Shown here in pieces: positions 1-8,438 of a stretch of DNA of 64,000 nt (its first letter is position 1; the number at the start of each line of letters is the position of its first letter). Source of the DNA: Undibacterium_A arcticum (GTDB lineage: Bacteria > Pseudomonadota > Gammaproteobacteria > Burkholderiales > Burkholderiaceae_D); NCBI RefSeq assembly GCF_042660705.1, contig NZ_JBHSUQ010000001.1. The stretch is one strand, 5' to 3'. The position numbers and the translations under genes are program-made. Under the pieces are notes generated by a model, which made no database searches, was not told the DNA's origin, and worked only from the letters and a program-made list of their open reading frames with translations.

Positions 1-269
1 ACCGGGCTCAGACCGAGTGGCTCCTGGGGATCCGGATACAGGCCGGAAACCTAAAGATTGATCCATGTATTCCACGGCATTGGCGCAACTATAAGGTCAA
101 CTATCGACATGGTAGTGCGACTTATGAGATCCATGTCGCAAACCCGAACGGTGTAATGCGGGGAGTCGCGAGTCTGACACTGGACAGGCAGGTATTGCCG
201 CAAGGCCAGTCCGCTATCACTCTTGTCGATGATGGAAAGCGACATCGAGTCGAAGTAGTACTCGGATAA
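1..269 (+). CDS. ndvB: Cyclic beta-1,2-glucan synthase, C-terminal end (partial)
   Basis: An open frame enters from the left edge and stops with TAA at 267-269. The roughly 88 visible residues contain the pattern LGIRIQ..L.IDPCIP..W..Y.V.YR, typical of the carbohydrate-phosphorylase (GH94) tail of NdvB/ChvB proteins. These very large inner-membrane enzymes make and size cyclic beta-1,2-glucans from UDP-glucose for the periplasm, which helps in osmoadaptation and host association. The glycosyltransferase and membrane parts lie outside the window. The family call is inferred from the tail alone. A GH94 cellobiose-phosphorylase-like enzyme is the main alternative. Confidence 0.72.
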   Translation, partial: RAQTEWLLGIRIQAGNLKIDPCIPRHWRNYKVNYRHGSATYEIHVANPNGVMRGVASLTLDRQVLPQGQSAITLVDDGKRHRVEVVLG

Positions 270-788
270 CGTCAGACCATGAATTTGCCCAGTGTCAGAC
301 GTGCCTCAATCGCAGATCGCAATTCACGATCCGGCAGCAATCTTCCTCCACCAGATATTTCCTTGCATATTGACGGCAATGGAAATGACGATCAGGCGTG
401 TCGGGATGACCAAGTGTGGCATGCAAATTGCCTATAAACTGCACAAAGCAGGATTGTGACGCGACATGAGTTGCCGTACAGAAGACTTTAAGCGTTTCTT
501 CCTTCGCTGACGTTCTTCGCGGGAAGAGAAGAAGTCTGCGAAGGCCAGATGCGAGAAGACGGAAGACAAGGCGGAGGCGGCTAAATAGGAATGCGATGCG
601 TTGTCAGGTGACGCAAAAGACGGTCGCGTTACCAAAGGCCCAAGCCGACTATAGCCAATAACGGCTGGACGCCGTGCCATACCAACATCGCGTGGGTGTT
701 CCATAGAGATTAATTTTTGAGCGTCGAGAGGTTCTGCGTGCCAACGGAAAATAAAGTGGGTGGTGGCGGAGCTGCATAAGGAGACCAT
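270..788. other. Intergenic stretch with a sigma-54-like promoter and no convincing gene
   Basis: No convincing open gene is visible on either strand. A sigma-54-like site sits at 417-431. Downstream, an ATG at 466 opens 14 codons to an in-frame TGA at 508-510, after which the same frame continues in Lys/Glu/Ala-rich codons to TAG at 586-588. This may be a small basic protein broken by a point change, or chance. The minus-strand frames here look like random composition. Confidence 0.5.
417..431 (+). promoter_or_regulatory. Sigma-54-type -24/-12 promoter motif, site 1
   Basis: TGGCATGCAAATTGC has the GG (418-419) and GC (430-431) dinucleotides exactly ten bases apart, matching the known RpoN consensus TGGCAC-N5-TTGC except T for C at one position. 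It points rightward toward a possible broken short frame at 466 and the proline-rich gene at 789. One of six such sites in the first 11 kb. Confidence 0.6.
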
Positions 789-947
789 GTGACATATTCA
801 GCACATCACCCGGTACCGACACCCGACGAAGATGTACCGGTTGGCGATCCATCGAAACCTAAACAGCCAACCGAAGAGCCACATCCTCCCGTGGCACCGG
901 TAACAGAGCCGCCGAGACCAAAGCCTACATTCGAGGAGCATGCCTGA
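789..947 (+). CDS. Small proline-rich hydrophilic protein (52 aa)
   Basis: A GTG start at 789 follows a strong Shine-Dalgarno AAGGAG at 778-783 with five bases of spacing. An overlapping ATG at 787 reads straight into TGA, so the GTG is chosen. The product is rich in Pro, Glu and Thr, acidic, without a signal peptide or membrane segment, and ends FEEHA. I do not recognise a family. The good ribosome site and its place among small stress genes support a real gene. Function is unknown; a disordered stress-related protein is only a guess. Confidence 0.5.
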   Translation: MTYSAHHPVPTPDEDVPVGDPSKPKQPTEEPHPPVAPVTEPPRPKPTFEEHA

Positions 948-1116
948 GATTAATGTTGCGTGCCCATGCGCTTACGTTATTGCGGGCATTGCAGTGATAT
1001 TGGATATTGGCTATTGTTAGAGGAAAAATTTGCCGAAACATTTGTAAATATTACAAACATATATTCTGCGCACCGACCATAACGATGCGAAGATGATTTC
1101 AGGAAAGGAATTTAAA

Positions 1117-1197
1117 ATGACTCGCATGGTTTTGTTTTGGTTATTTGGCGTTCCCGTATCCGTTCTTTTACTCTTGATGATTTTCGGCATGGTATGA
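1117..1197 (+). CDS. Single-span membrane miniprotein (26 aa)
   Basis: The ATG at 1117 is preceded by the purine-rich AGGAAAGGAA about seven bases upstream. The product MTRMVLFWLFGVPVSVLLLL... is almost one hydrophobic helix with a short basic N-terminus, so it would be a one-pass inner-membrane peptide. Such miniproteins often modulate transporters or sensor kinases, but nothing here shows a partner. No promoter of the local sigma-54 type lies directly upstream. It is too short to exclude chance. Confidence 0.42.
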   Translation: MTRMVLFWLFGVPVSVLLLLMIFGMV

Positions 1198-1620
1198 ATC
1201 GATCGCTGCTCACTGCGACGCTGGTTGCGTCATTATTTTGGGGGGAGGTTCGCGCAACTTTCGCCAGTTGTGCGTCTTTTCCCTGAGTGCTGATTGGGTC
1301 GGGATTGTCACCGTCAGCGCACACTAGCCGGTCAATCATGAGTTTCAATGCGCTCGGTGCCGGCTATCAATAGACCGGCGTGAAAATAACGATGGCATGG
1401 ACGGACACCCATTTTTCGTAGATATCCGGCATCCAGTCATTGGTCTGTCGCGACGCATGGTTAGGATAGCAACCGCATGGCCAATGACCGCAATGGCATC
1501 GCGGTCGACACGCATCCTTGCACCGGATGGATGTGCTGTCGTAGTCTGACGTTAGCAGGCTCAGGTCGAGCAGATCGACACGTATTAGGGACAGTTAAAA
1601 CATCGATACAAGGAGCCGAC
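1198..1620. other. Intergenic stretch without a supported gene
   Basis: No frame on either strand has both a ribosome site and protein-like composition. There is an inverted CCGGTC/GACCGG pair around 1330-1375 with a long loop. I see nothing else to annotate here. Confidence 0.5.
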
Positions 1621-1795
1621 ATGTTGAAATTGGCCCTCATTTTTTTTTGTCATATCGCTGATTGCCGGCGTTTTCGGCTTCTCCAACATAGCGGCTGGAG
1701 CCAAAGGTATCGCGAAAATATTGTTCTACATCGCAATTGCGATTTTCCTGATTGTCCTGGTCTTCGGCGTAATGCTTGGAAAGCTGGTGTTTTAG
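1621..1795 (+). CDS. DUF1328 (YtjA-like) small membrane protein, frameshifted in a T run
   Basis: The start MLKLALIFF and the continuation VISLIAGVFGFSNIAAGAKG and further ILFYIAIAIFLIV are characteristic of DUF1328, a two-helix inner-membrane family of unknown function. They lie in different frames. The T run at 1640-1648 has nine T, where eight would keep the frame. With that correction the protein is about 57 aa, the normal family length, ending at TAG 1793-1795. The break may be sequencing error, a slippage site or decay. It lies 37 bases before the yihY-like gene, so cotranscription is likely. Confidence 0.75.
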
Positions 1796-1832
1796 AAAAG
1801 CTAAGTCGACGGTGACCGCGACCGCCAATCTC

Positions 1833-2760
1833 ATGAGGCCAAAAATGGGACCATTGGGAAAACGGAATGCCCGCCTCACCGCGCGGATGATCGCCAGCGA
1901 TCCGCTTCGCTTTGCTTTACAAGTAATGAGAAGCTTCCGGGCCAATCAAGGGTTTCTGCTGGCCGGTGCGGTGGCCTACTACACACTGTTGTCTGTCGTA
2001 CCGCTTTTTACTTTCTTGTTACTAACTTTGTCGAGTTTGCTTGACGAGGCGTCACTGTTGTCGACGCTTAATAAATATCTGACTCTGCTTCTTCCCAACC
2101 AAACTTCACTCATCGTTGAGCAGGCCCGCAGTTTATTAGCTCATAGACAAGTAGTCGGGTCAGTTTTGACGGTGGCGCTTTTGTTTTTTGGATCGATGAC
2201 GTTTTCCATTTTAGAAAATGCGATGTCGGTGATCTTTACCCATAGGGCCGGGGTTCGTCGTCGCCACTTTCTTGTTTCCGCACTATTGCCATATTTGTTC
2301 ATCTTATTTCTTGGTGTCGGCTTATTGGTGACCGCCATCATCTCCAGTCTGCTTCAGACATTGGGTGCTGAGCAGATCAATATTTTCGGCCGGGAGCTCT
2401 CGCTCGATCGGCTTTCAATCGTCCTTCTATATCTGCTCGGGCTCGGGGGGGGAAATATTAATGCTTACGGCCATCTACATGGTCATGCCGGTCGGACATT
2501 TGCGTTTGCGTCATGCCCTTATCGGAGGGAGCGTCGCCGCGCTACTTTGGGAGATCACGCGTCGAATTCTGGTATGGTATTTCACGACACTGTCGCTGGT
2601 CAATGTCGTTTATGGCTCTCTTGCCAGCACCATAGTGGCACTACTGACTTTTGAATTCGCGGCAATCATCTTATTGCTTGGCGCCCAAGTGATCGCGGAA
2701 TATGAGCGCCTGATGCTTGCAGGTGCCTGGAGCGAAACATCGACACCGATGCAGGTTTGA
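1833..2760 (+). CDS. yihY: YihY/virulence factor BrkB family membrane protein, frameshifted
   Basis: Codons from ATG 1833 give a YihY-type protein: a basic N-terminus, then NQGFLLAGAVAYYTLLSVVPL (first helix region) and several further spans. Members are polytopic inner-membrane proteins of uncertain role; some were once called RNase BN by mistake. Near 2445-2452 a run of eight G breaks the frame. With seven G it reads LLGLGGEILMLTAIYMVMP and continues through ALIGGSVAALLWEITRR to the stop at 2758-2760. Corrected length is about 309 aa, near the family norm. The upstream in-frame ATG at 1776 overlaps DUF1328 and is less likely. Confidence 0.8.
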
Positions 2761-2953
2761 CACGCATTGTTCCGAATAATCGTCCGCGCGTTACCGGTTA
2801 TCGCTTAGTCTGTAAGACTACTTCACAATAATTCCTGAAAGATGCAATGACACGACAACTCTTACAAACGGATAGCATTTTTACCGATAGATTTTCGCCA
2901 CTTCTTTTAGTGCAAAACGCAATCATAGGATGTGTAAGTCCATTGCATGCTAG

Positions 2954-2968
2954 TGGCATGGCAATTGC
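2954..2968 (+). promoter_or_regulatory. Sigma-54-type promoter motif, site 2 (BON operon)
   Basis: TGGCATGGCAATTGC has GG at 2955-2956 and GC at 2967-2968, ten bases apart. It lies 85 bases before the BON-domain gene. About 135 bases further upstream a perfect inverted repeat TAGTCT-GTA-AGACTA (2806-2820) is a possible activator-binding site. The activator idea is inference. Confidence 0.65.
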
Positions 2969-3052
2969 GGGCCGGCTGGAAGGAAGGTCGATTCGAGCCT
3001 TGATCTCCAGATAATCTGGCCTATAAATTCTAATGAATCAAGGAGAACTGAA

Positions 3053-3616
3053 ATGAAGCATTTGCGAACCTTCACTTGGATTGTGATCATGAGTATTGCT
3101 GCGGCCGCAAATTACGGCTGCGATAAAAATAAAACCGCGGATACGATGGGGCGCACCGATCAGACGCCAAGTGCTGCGCCCACTACCGGCGATACTACCG
3201 GCACTGCCGGGACCAGCACTGCAACTGGAGCCACCGGCAGCGCGGGTACGGCCGCTTCAACTGCAACAGGCACAAATGCCGGAACCACCACGACCGGGAC
3301 GACATCGGGCGATGCAACGGCAACATCTGGTGCTGCCAGTCCCACCGGCAGCACAATGGGAACGACCGATCAGGGAGGCGCCAAGGGCGGCTCTGCCGTC
3401 AGTGATGCCGCAATCACAGCAAAGGTCAAGACTGCCATCATCGCCGAGCCTGGCCTGAAGTCGATGCAGATCAATGTCAAAACGGCAGACGGCGTGGTTA
3501 CATTGAGCGGGGCGATCGATTCTCAGCAGAGCATCGACCGGGCTAAACAGGTTGCGCAATCAGTGAGCGGCGTAAAATCGGTTGACAATCAATTGACCGT
3601 CAAATCGTCGGGCTGA
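3053..3616 (+). CDS. Exported BON-domain protein with Thr/Gly/Ala-rich linker
   Basis: 187 aa. A hydrophobic N-terminal segment ends at a cysteine (NYGC, residue about 23), suggesting a lipoprotein, though the lipobox is poor. Residues about 30-110 are a low-complexity Thr/Gly/Ala/Ser linker. Residues about 115-185 form a BON domain with the usual DAAITAKVKTAI start and VKSVDNQLTVK end. BON proteins such as OsmY bind or stabilise envelopes under osmotic stress. AAGGAG lies before the ATG. The gene heads a likely operon with ChaB and entericidin, downstream of sigma-54-like site 2. Confidence 0.85.
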   Translation: MKHLRTFTWIVIMSIAAAANYGCDKNKTADTMGRTDQTPSAAPTTGDTTGTAGTSTATGATGSAGTAASTATGTNAGTTTTGTTSGDATATSGAASPTGSTMGTTDQGGAKGGSAVSDAAITAKVKTAIIAEPGLKSMQINVKTADGVVTLSGAIDSQQSIDRAKQVAQSVSGVKSVDNQLTVKSSG

Positions 3617-3634
3617 GTGATATCAGGAACATTC

Positions 3635-3874
3635 ATGCCGTATAAACACCCGCAAGATCTTCCGCAAAGCGTCCGCGACAATCTGCCGCTGCATGCGCAG
3701 GAAATTTATCAAAAATCTTTCAATAGCGCTTGGCACGAATATGCCGGCAAGGAGCAGCGCCGTGACGATGAATCCAGGGAGGAAACCGCCCATAAAGTAG
3801 CATGGGCGGCAGTAAAACGAAGCTATCACAAGGACAGTGAAACAGGTAAATGGGAACCGAACTCTGCACATTAA
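3635..3874 (+). CDS. chaB: ChaB family small protein
   Basis: 79 aa from ATG 3635, which has AGGA seven bases upstream. An in-frame GTG at 3617 lacks a ribosome site. The sequence MPYKHPQDLPQSVRDNLP followed by AQEIYQKSFNSAW.EY and HKVAWAAVKR matches the ChaB fold, linked in E. coli to the ChaA cation antiporter. No chaA is visible here, so the role is open. It begins 18 bases after the BON gene stop and belongs to the same transcription unit. Confidence 0.85.
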   Translation: MPYKHPQDLPQSVRDNLPLHAQEIYQKSFNSAWHEYAGKEQRRDDESREETAHKVAWAAVKRSYHKDSETGKWEPNSAH

Positions 3875-3910
3875 CCTGACACGCGGTCAACAACACCAAC
3901 GGAGAAAATC

Positions 3911-4042
3911 ATGTTCAAAATCTTAACAGCAATGTTCATATTGGCAGGATTCATCAGCGGCTGTAACACGATCCAGGGCGCGGGCAAGGACATTGAGCGC
4001 GGCGGCGAAAAAGTCCAAAGTGAAGCGCAGAAAGCGAAATGA
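3911..4042 (+). CDS. Entericidin EcnA/B family lipoprotein (43 aa)
   Basis: MFKILTAMFILAGFISGC is a clear lipoprotein signal with the lipobox ISGC, followed by NTIQGAGKDIERGGEKVQ, the signature of entericidins. These tiny outer-membrane lipoproteins are known as antidote/toxin peptides (EcnA/EcnB) and stress-induced envelope proteins. GGAG lies before the ATG. It is 36 bases after ChaB, so it is probably the last gene of the BON-ChaB-Ecn operon. Confidence 0.88.
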   Translation: MFKILTAMFILAGFISGCNTIQGAGKDIERGGEKVQSEAQKAK

Positions 4043-4103
4043 TGCGTCTAAATCGGCTTGCACCATCTGGCGGCCGCGAGGCGGATCTGCCAAGTGAACG
4101 CGT

Positions 4104-4118
4104 TGGCATACAAATTGC
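4104..4118 (+). promoter_or_regulatory. Sigma-54-type promoter motif, site 3 (CsbD)
   Basis: TGGCATACAAATTGC, with GG at 4105-4106 and GC at 4117-4118 spaced by ten bases. It lies 55 bases before the CsbD start, an ordinary promoter distance, which makes it one of the strongest members of the set. Confidence 0.7.
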
Positions 4119-4173
4119 GTGACCCCAAGACGCAAAGGGGCAATATCAGAGGGCCATTCGAAAGGAGTACGTC

Positions 4174-4407
4174 ATGAACTGGGATCGGATTGAGGGCAAC
4201 TGGAAACAGTTAAAGGGCAAAGTCAAACAGCAATGGAACAAGCTGACTGACGATCAGGTCGACGAGATTGCCGGGCAGCGTGATCAATTGGCCGGAAAAA
4301 TCCAGGAGTCATATGGAATTGGCAAGGATGAAGCGGAGAAACAGTTGAAGGATTGGGAGTCGCGGATAGACGAAGCGTCGGGTGTCAAGCGGCCACCACC
4401 ACATTGA
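4174..4407 (+). CDS. CsbD family stress-response protein
   Basis: 77 aa, preceded by AAAGGAG. MNWDRIEGNWKQLKGKVKQQ followed by W.KLTDDQVDEIAGQRDQLAGKIQESYG is a textbook CsbD-like protein. These are hydrophilic helical proteins strongly induced by general stress (sigma B in Bacillus, RpoS in E. coli YjbJ), with unknown biochemical action. Here it stands alone behind a sigma-54-like site, which differs from the usual stress-sigma control. No terminator is obvious downstream. Confidence 0.92.
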   Translation: MNWDRIEGNWKQLKGKVKQQWNKLTDDQVDEIAGQRDQLAGKIQESYGIGKDEAEKQLKDWESRIDEASGVKRPPPH

Positions 4408-4635
4408 ACAACTGAATTAAATCTGGCGGTCGCGCGCGTCAAACCGGGTAACTGTCAGATTGCTGTCAGATCAGATCGCGATCACTACATATCAGCGCAG
4501 ACCGAAATGCCGTTCCAGCATGGATCGGTCAATTTTGGCTGTGCTGAATTTTTATCGGAAATCGCCGCACGTTAACCTGAATCCGCATGGCAAGGCTCCG
4601 AGTCCGCATACGTCAGAAAAAAGATGCCCAAGGAA

Positions 4636-7397
4636 TCATTCGGATTCGGAAATCGCAGTCAACCTTCGTATCACTTCAATTAGTTCTCCGAGATTCACCG
4701 GTTTCGCAATAAACCATTGATATCCGACGTATTCTGCTGCTAGCTGGGACGCCTTGTCCGCGTAACCGCTCAAGGCAATAGCGGGAAGTGGTTTGCGTCC
4801 CGACGACGGCAATGACCTGATTTTCTTCATCAATTCATAGCCGTCTTCTGCTGGTAGGCCGAGATCGGACAAGAGAATATCCGGCCAGACCCGACCTAGC
4901 TCCGCGACGGCGTCACCGGCACAGGATACCGATATGACGCTGGCACCGGCCCTTTGTAAGGCAGTGTGCAGCATTTCGCGACTTCTGTCATCGTCGTCGA
5001 CCGACACAATTTTCACATTGTCCAATCTGGTTTTGAGTTTTACTGTATCTATCGGAATGTGGATTGCCGCGGGCCGATGATGAAACAGTTTAGGTAGAAT
5101 TTGTTTATGGATTGGAAGTTGCACGGTAAAGCGAGCGCCTTTTCCCTCTCCGTCGCTTTCCGCTTTCACCAGGCCGCCGTGCAATTCGACCAGGTGACGG
5201 ACGATCGCCAGCCCCAATCCAAGACCGGCGTGCATGCGCTTGCTGCTGGAATCGGCCTGCCTGAAGCGATCAAATACGAACGGCAAGAGATCCGCGCCGA
5301 TGCCTTCGCCGTTGTCCTCGATAATGAGATTGACATGCGATTCACTGCTGGTCAGATTGAAACTGATTTCGCCTTTGCGTGGCGTAAATTTGACGGCATT
5401 CGACACCAGATTCCATACGATCTGCTGTATGCGGGCGGCGTCGCCAATAATACTGTCGGCATCGGAGTTCAAACACATCGTGAAGTCGATCTGCTTGGCT
5501 GCAATGGCGGGGCGCAAAGATTCGACTGCGGCATCGATCACTGTCACGAGACTCAGGGATTGCATATCCAATCGCAATCGCCCGGAAACGATATATGACG
5601 CATTGAGTAAATCCTCGACCAATTTTGTCTGTGCCTGAGCGCTTTGCTCGATGGCATGCAAGGCGCGATTTAGGGTCTCATCGTCATGCGTGCCAATTTC
5701 AAGGGTTTGAACCCAGCCGAGAATGGCATTCAATGGTGTTCTCAATTCATGCGATAACGTCGTCAGGAAGTCGTCCTTGGCACGATTAGCTGCGTCGGCT
5801 TGCGCGCGTAAGGCCTGCTCTCGCGCCAGCAGTTCGGCACGCTCCTGTTCCGCCAGTTTCGACTAGTCACATCAAACACGATCACCGCGGTATACACCGG
5901 TCTGTTGTCAGTATCGCGCACCAGCGAGACTGTATTGATCACCCATACCGACGTGCCGTCGGGTCGCATGTAACGTTTTTCGGTGACAAAGTCTTCGCCT
6001 TCGTTAATCAGCAGTCTGAATAGCCCATTGTTATGCTGTAGATCTTCCGGATGGGTAATGTCGCGCATGCGAAGCGTCAGTAATTCATCGGCTGTTCGGC
6101 CAACCATATCGCTAAATCGCTGATTAACGAGGATAAATTTTTCGTTCAGATCGGTTTGCGCGACACCAGCTGTGGCCTGTCTGAACATCGCTGCAAATCG
6201 TTGTTCGCTTATCCGTAGCGCATCGGCCGATCGTCTGCGTTCTGTGATGTCCCGCGCTACAATTGAGGCGCCAATGACCTCGCCATGGTCGTTGCGCAAG
6301 GGGGATATCGCGACCGACATATTGAGTAACGTGCGCCCCTTCGTCACTCCCACGGTTTCAATATGATTGATGCGTTCGCCACGTCGTATTCGTTGGAACA
6401 GCGCCAGTTCTTCTTTCTGCCGCTCTTCCGGCAGCAACATGGCGATCGGCTTGCCGATTGCCTCCTTCGCCGTGTAGCCGAAGAGCCGCTCTGCGCCGGC
6501 GTTCCAGCTCGTAATTACGCCGGCCAGCGATTTACTGATAACAGCGTCGTCCGACGATTCGATGATGTTTCCGAGTAGGGCCTTGGTTTCCTCGGCACAT
6601 TTCCGTTCGTGGATGTCAATCACGACCACAAGCCATTGCCCGGCCCGTCCCCTGACCTCGCGGACTGGCGCCGTTCGCATCAGGTGCCAACGATATTCGT
6701 CGTCTGTGGCGCGCCTCAGCCTTAATTCCTTCTCCAAGGTGGTGCCTGCTGCCACGTTGTTTTGCCAATCTGCCCACACCCGTTCGCGATCGGCGGGATG
6801 GACCTGATTGATCCACGCTTCGTCCTTGTCGGATTGCAATATCAGCCCGCTGTACTCGGTCCAATATTGATTAATGAGCTGAAGGATTCCATCCGGATTG
6901 GACAGCCACACCCCTTGCGGCGAAATATTGATCAGTGAACGATACAAATTTTCGCTGTCATGCCGCGTCCGCTCCGCGTGTTCGCGATGGGCAATTTCAA
7001 CTATCTTGCACCGAATCACGGGCCTGTCATGTAATAGCGCGAAGGTGTAACTGACTTCAATTTCGCATCGCCTGCCCCTCTTTCCGAGTTGCAACAACTG
7101 TTTGCAGAGCACGCCATTTGCGGCTCGCAATGCCTGGAGCGTGACAGGATTTGATTCCGATTCTCGAGACATGTCGAGTTCCCAAAGCTGTCTCCCAAGC
7201 AATTCAGCGTTGGTGTATCCCGTCAACTCACTCATAGCTGGATTGGCCTCGACGATCACCCCGCTGTCGGCATCCAGCATAAGAATGCCCTCGCGGCCCA
7301 AGTCGAATGGCGCTCGAATTCGCACTGCGGACATTTCCTGAAAGGGATTTGCGCGTCGTTGTGCTTCACTATCGGTTATACGTCTGTTTTGCATCAC
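4636..7397 (-). CDS. Soluble multi-PAS hybrid histidine kinase, frameshifted
   Basis: About 920 aa after correction. Four PAS domains occupy residues about 30-520 (for example GILMLDADSGVIVEANPAMS and VISKSLAGVITSWNAGAERL). Then come a HisKA helix with SHELRTPLNAILGW, a HATPase with N-box NAVKFTP and G-box GLGLGLAIVRH, and a C-terminal receiver with VSVDDDDRSREML and DLGLPAEDG. No membrane span is seen, so it should sense a cytoplasmic cue. Two segments are split by one missing base in the T run 5857-5859; restoring it gives VTSRKLAEQERAELLAREQA. No DNA-binding response regulator is nearby. Convergent with CsbD. Confidence 0.88.
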
Positions 7398-7788
7398 GCC
7401 CTGGTTCGGAAACGCAGTGTTAGATAGGAAGTGTCGGAGATGCGGTAAGGATTGCCGGTTCTGTTGTAGTCCTTACACAAGCCAGTGAGCATTTTCTGGT
7501 GCTCGTAGAGTAGATAGTTCCTGGATTTGCGAAAATTACTTCATCGCGGGATAAAAAATGTGGCATGAAAGATGCTCCATGGTTAGGGGCAACTCGTACT
7601 AACGTAACTGCATGCGAATCGGGCGACGTCGACGGAACTCAAATAATTGCATCGATCATTGCAATTGATCTTGAGATAGTTCAAGCACGGTTAGATTTGA
7701 TGCATCGCGAAAATCGATTCATCGTTGTTGGAGGGTAGTTGGTCGGCATTATTGTGGACCGGAAGGTAGTCGGACAAGGAGAAATAAA
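7398..7788. other. Intergenic region between the hybrid kinase and DUF3309
   Basis: Divergent promoter region of about 390 bases. It contains sigma-54-like site 4 at 7561-7575 and, upstream of it, an inverted repeat GTAAGGA/TCCTTAC with 18 bases between arms (about 7454-7485). A 57-codon frame starting at 7565 has no ribosome site and starts within the promoter motif, so I do not call it. Confidence 0.5.
7561..7575 (+). promoter_or_regulatory. Sigma-54-type promoter motif, site 4 (DUF3309)
   Basis: TGGCATGAAAGATGC, GG at 7562-7563 and GC at 7574-7575, ten bases apart. It carries A instead of T before TGC. It lies 214 bases upstream of DUF3309, which would imply a long leader. Confidence 0.5.
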
Positions 7789-7947
7789 ATGAGCATAGGA
7801 ACTATCTTGTTAATTGTGCTGGTCTTGCTTCTGATCGGCGCAATACCGACATGGCCGCATAGTAGCGGATGGGGTTATGGGCCAAGCGGCATTTTGGGGA
7901 TCATTTTAATTGTTGTGATCGTGATGCTGGTAATGGGGCGCTTGTAA
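7789..7947 (+). CDS. DUF3309 family small membrane protein (52 aa)
   Basis: AAGGAG lies nine bases upstream of ATG 7789. The product has a hydrophobic helix, then the hallmark GAIPTWPHSSGWGYGPSG, and a second helix ending MGRL. This is DUF3309, a widespread family of two-span membrane miniproteins of unknown function, common in stress-related small gene clusters of soil and plant bacteria. Length and start agree exactly with the family. Confidence 0.9.
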   Translation: MSIGTILLIVLVLLLIGAIPTWPHSSGWGYGPSGILGIILIVVIVMLVMGRL

Positions 7948-8001
7948 CAGGTATTTGGCCGTCGATACAGCAAGACGAGATGCGGCTAATGGAAATCACC
8001 C

Positions 8002-8253
8002 ATGAAACCAAATGATCGGACTACGGTTTTAAGAGTTCGCCCGATGGCCGCACGTTGGAATGTCACAAATTCCAGCAGTGTGGTGCCGATCGCCGATTTT
8101 GATGAAAGAGATGATGCGGTGGAGTATGCCATTGCGGTGGCGCAGATTAAACAGCATACGGTGGTGGAAGTTTACGGGAAGGAGGGGCGACTTGAAGCGC
8201 GAAGTGAGCATGCTTTGAATGCTTTCGAAGCCACCCAACTCGATAAACAATAA
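8002..8253 (+). CDS. Small DUF2188-like protein
   Basis: 83 aa. The pattern RWNVTN....V.DFDERDDAVEYAIAVAQIK..TVVEVYGKEGRLE resembles DUF2188: strand, helix, then a strand ending in a G.DGR-type turn. Function is unknown. It starts 54 bases after DUF3309 and may share its transcript. The family assignment is by pattern and moderately sure; the gene itself is well supported by composition. Confidence 0.65.
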   Translation: MKPNDRTTVLRVRPMAARWNVTNSSSVVPIADFDERDDAVEYAIAVAQIKQHTVVEVYGKEGRLEARSEHALNAFEATQLDKQ

Positions 8254-8438
8254 TAAGGTGCCTCGCCCACCGAAGTAGGGCTTGCCGCCTGTAATTCGAT
8301 TGTGATGCGTGGTAGCGTACACGGTCATCCCATTTTTTATCTGCGCGTTAATGTCACTACTGTTGCGCGATTTGGACGGAGCTTGCCAACAATGACGGGG
8401 ACCGATATTGACCAAATTTGCAATCACGCTAGCCCAAC

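Noticed and set aside
432..852. Minus-strand frames of 118 and 67 codons opposite the sigma-54-like region
   Set aside because: Arg/Ser-rich random composition, no ribosome sites, and they overlap the better supported plus-strand signals.
3160..3559. Long open frames opposite the BON gene linker
   Set aside because: They mirror the low-complexity Thr/Gly/Ala linker and have no independent support.
7565..7738. 57-codon frame after sigma-54-like site 4
   Set aside because: Starts inside the promoter motif, without a ribosome site or recognisable family.
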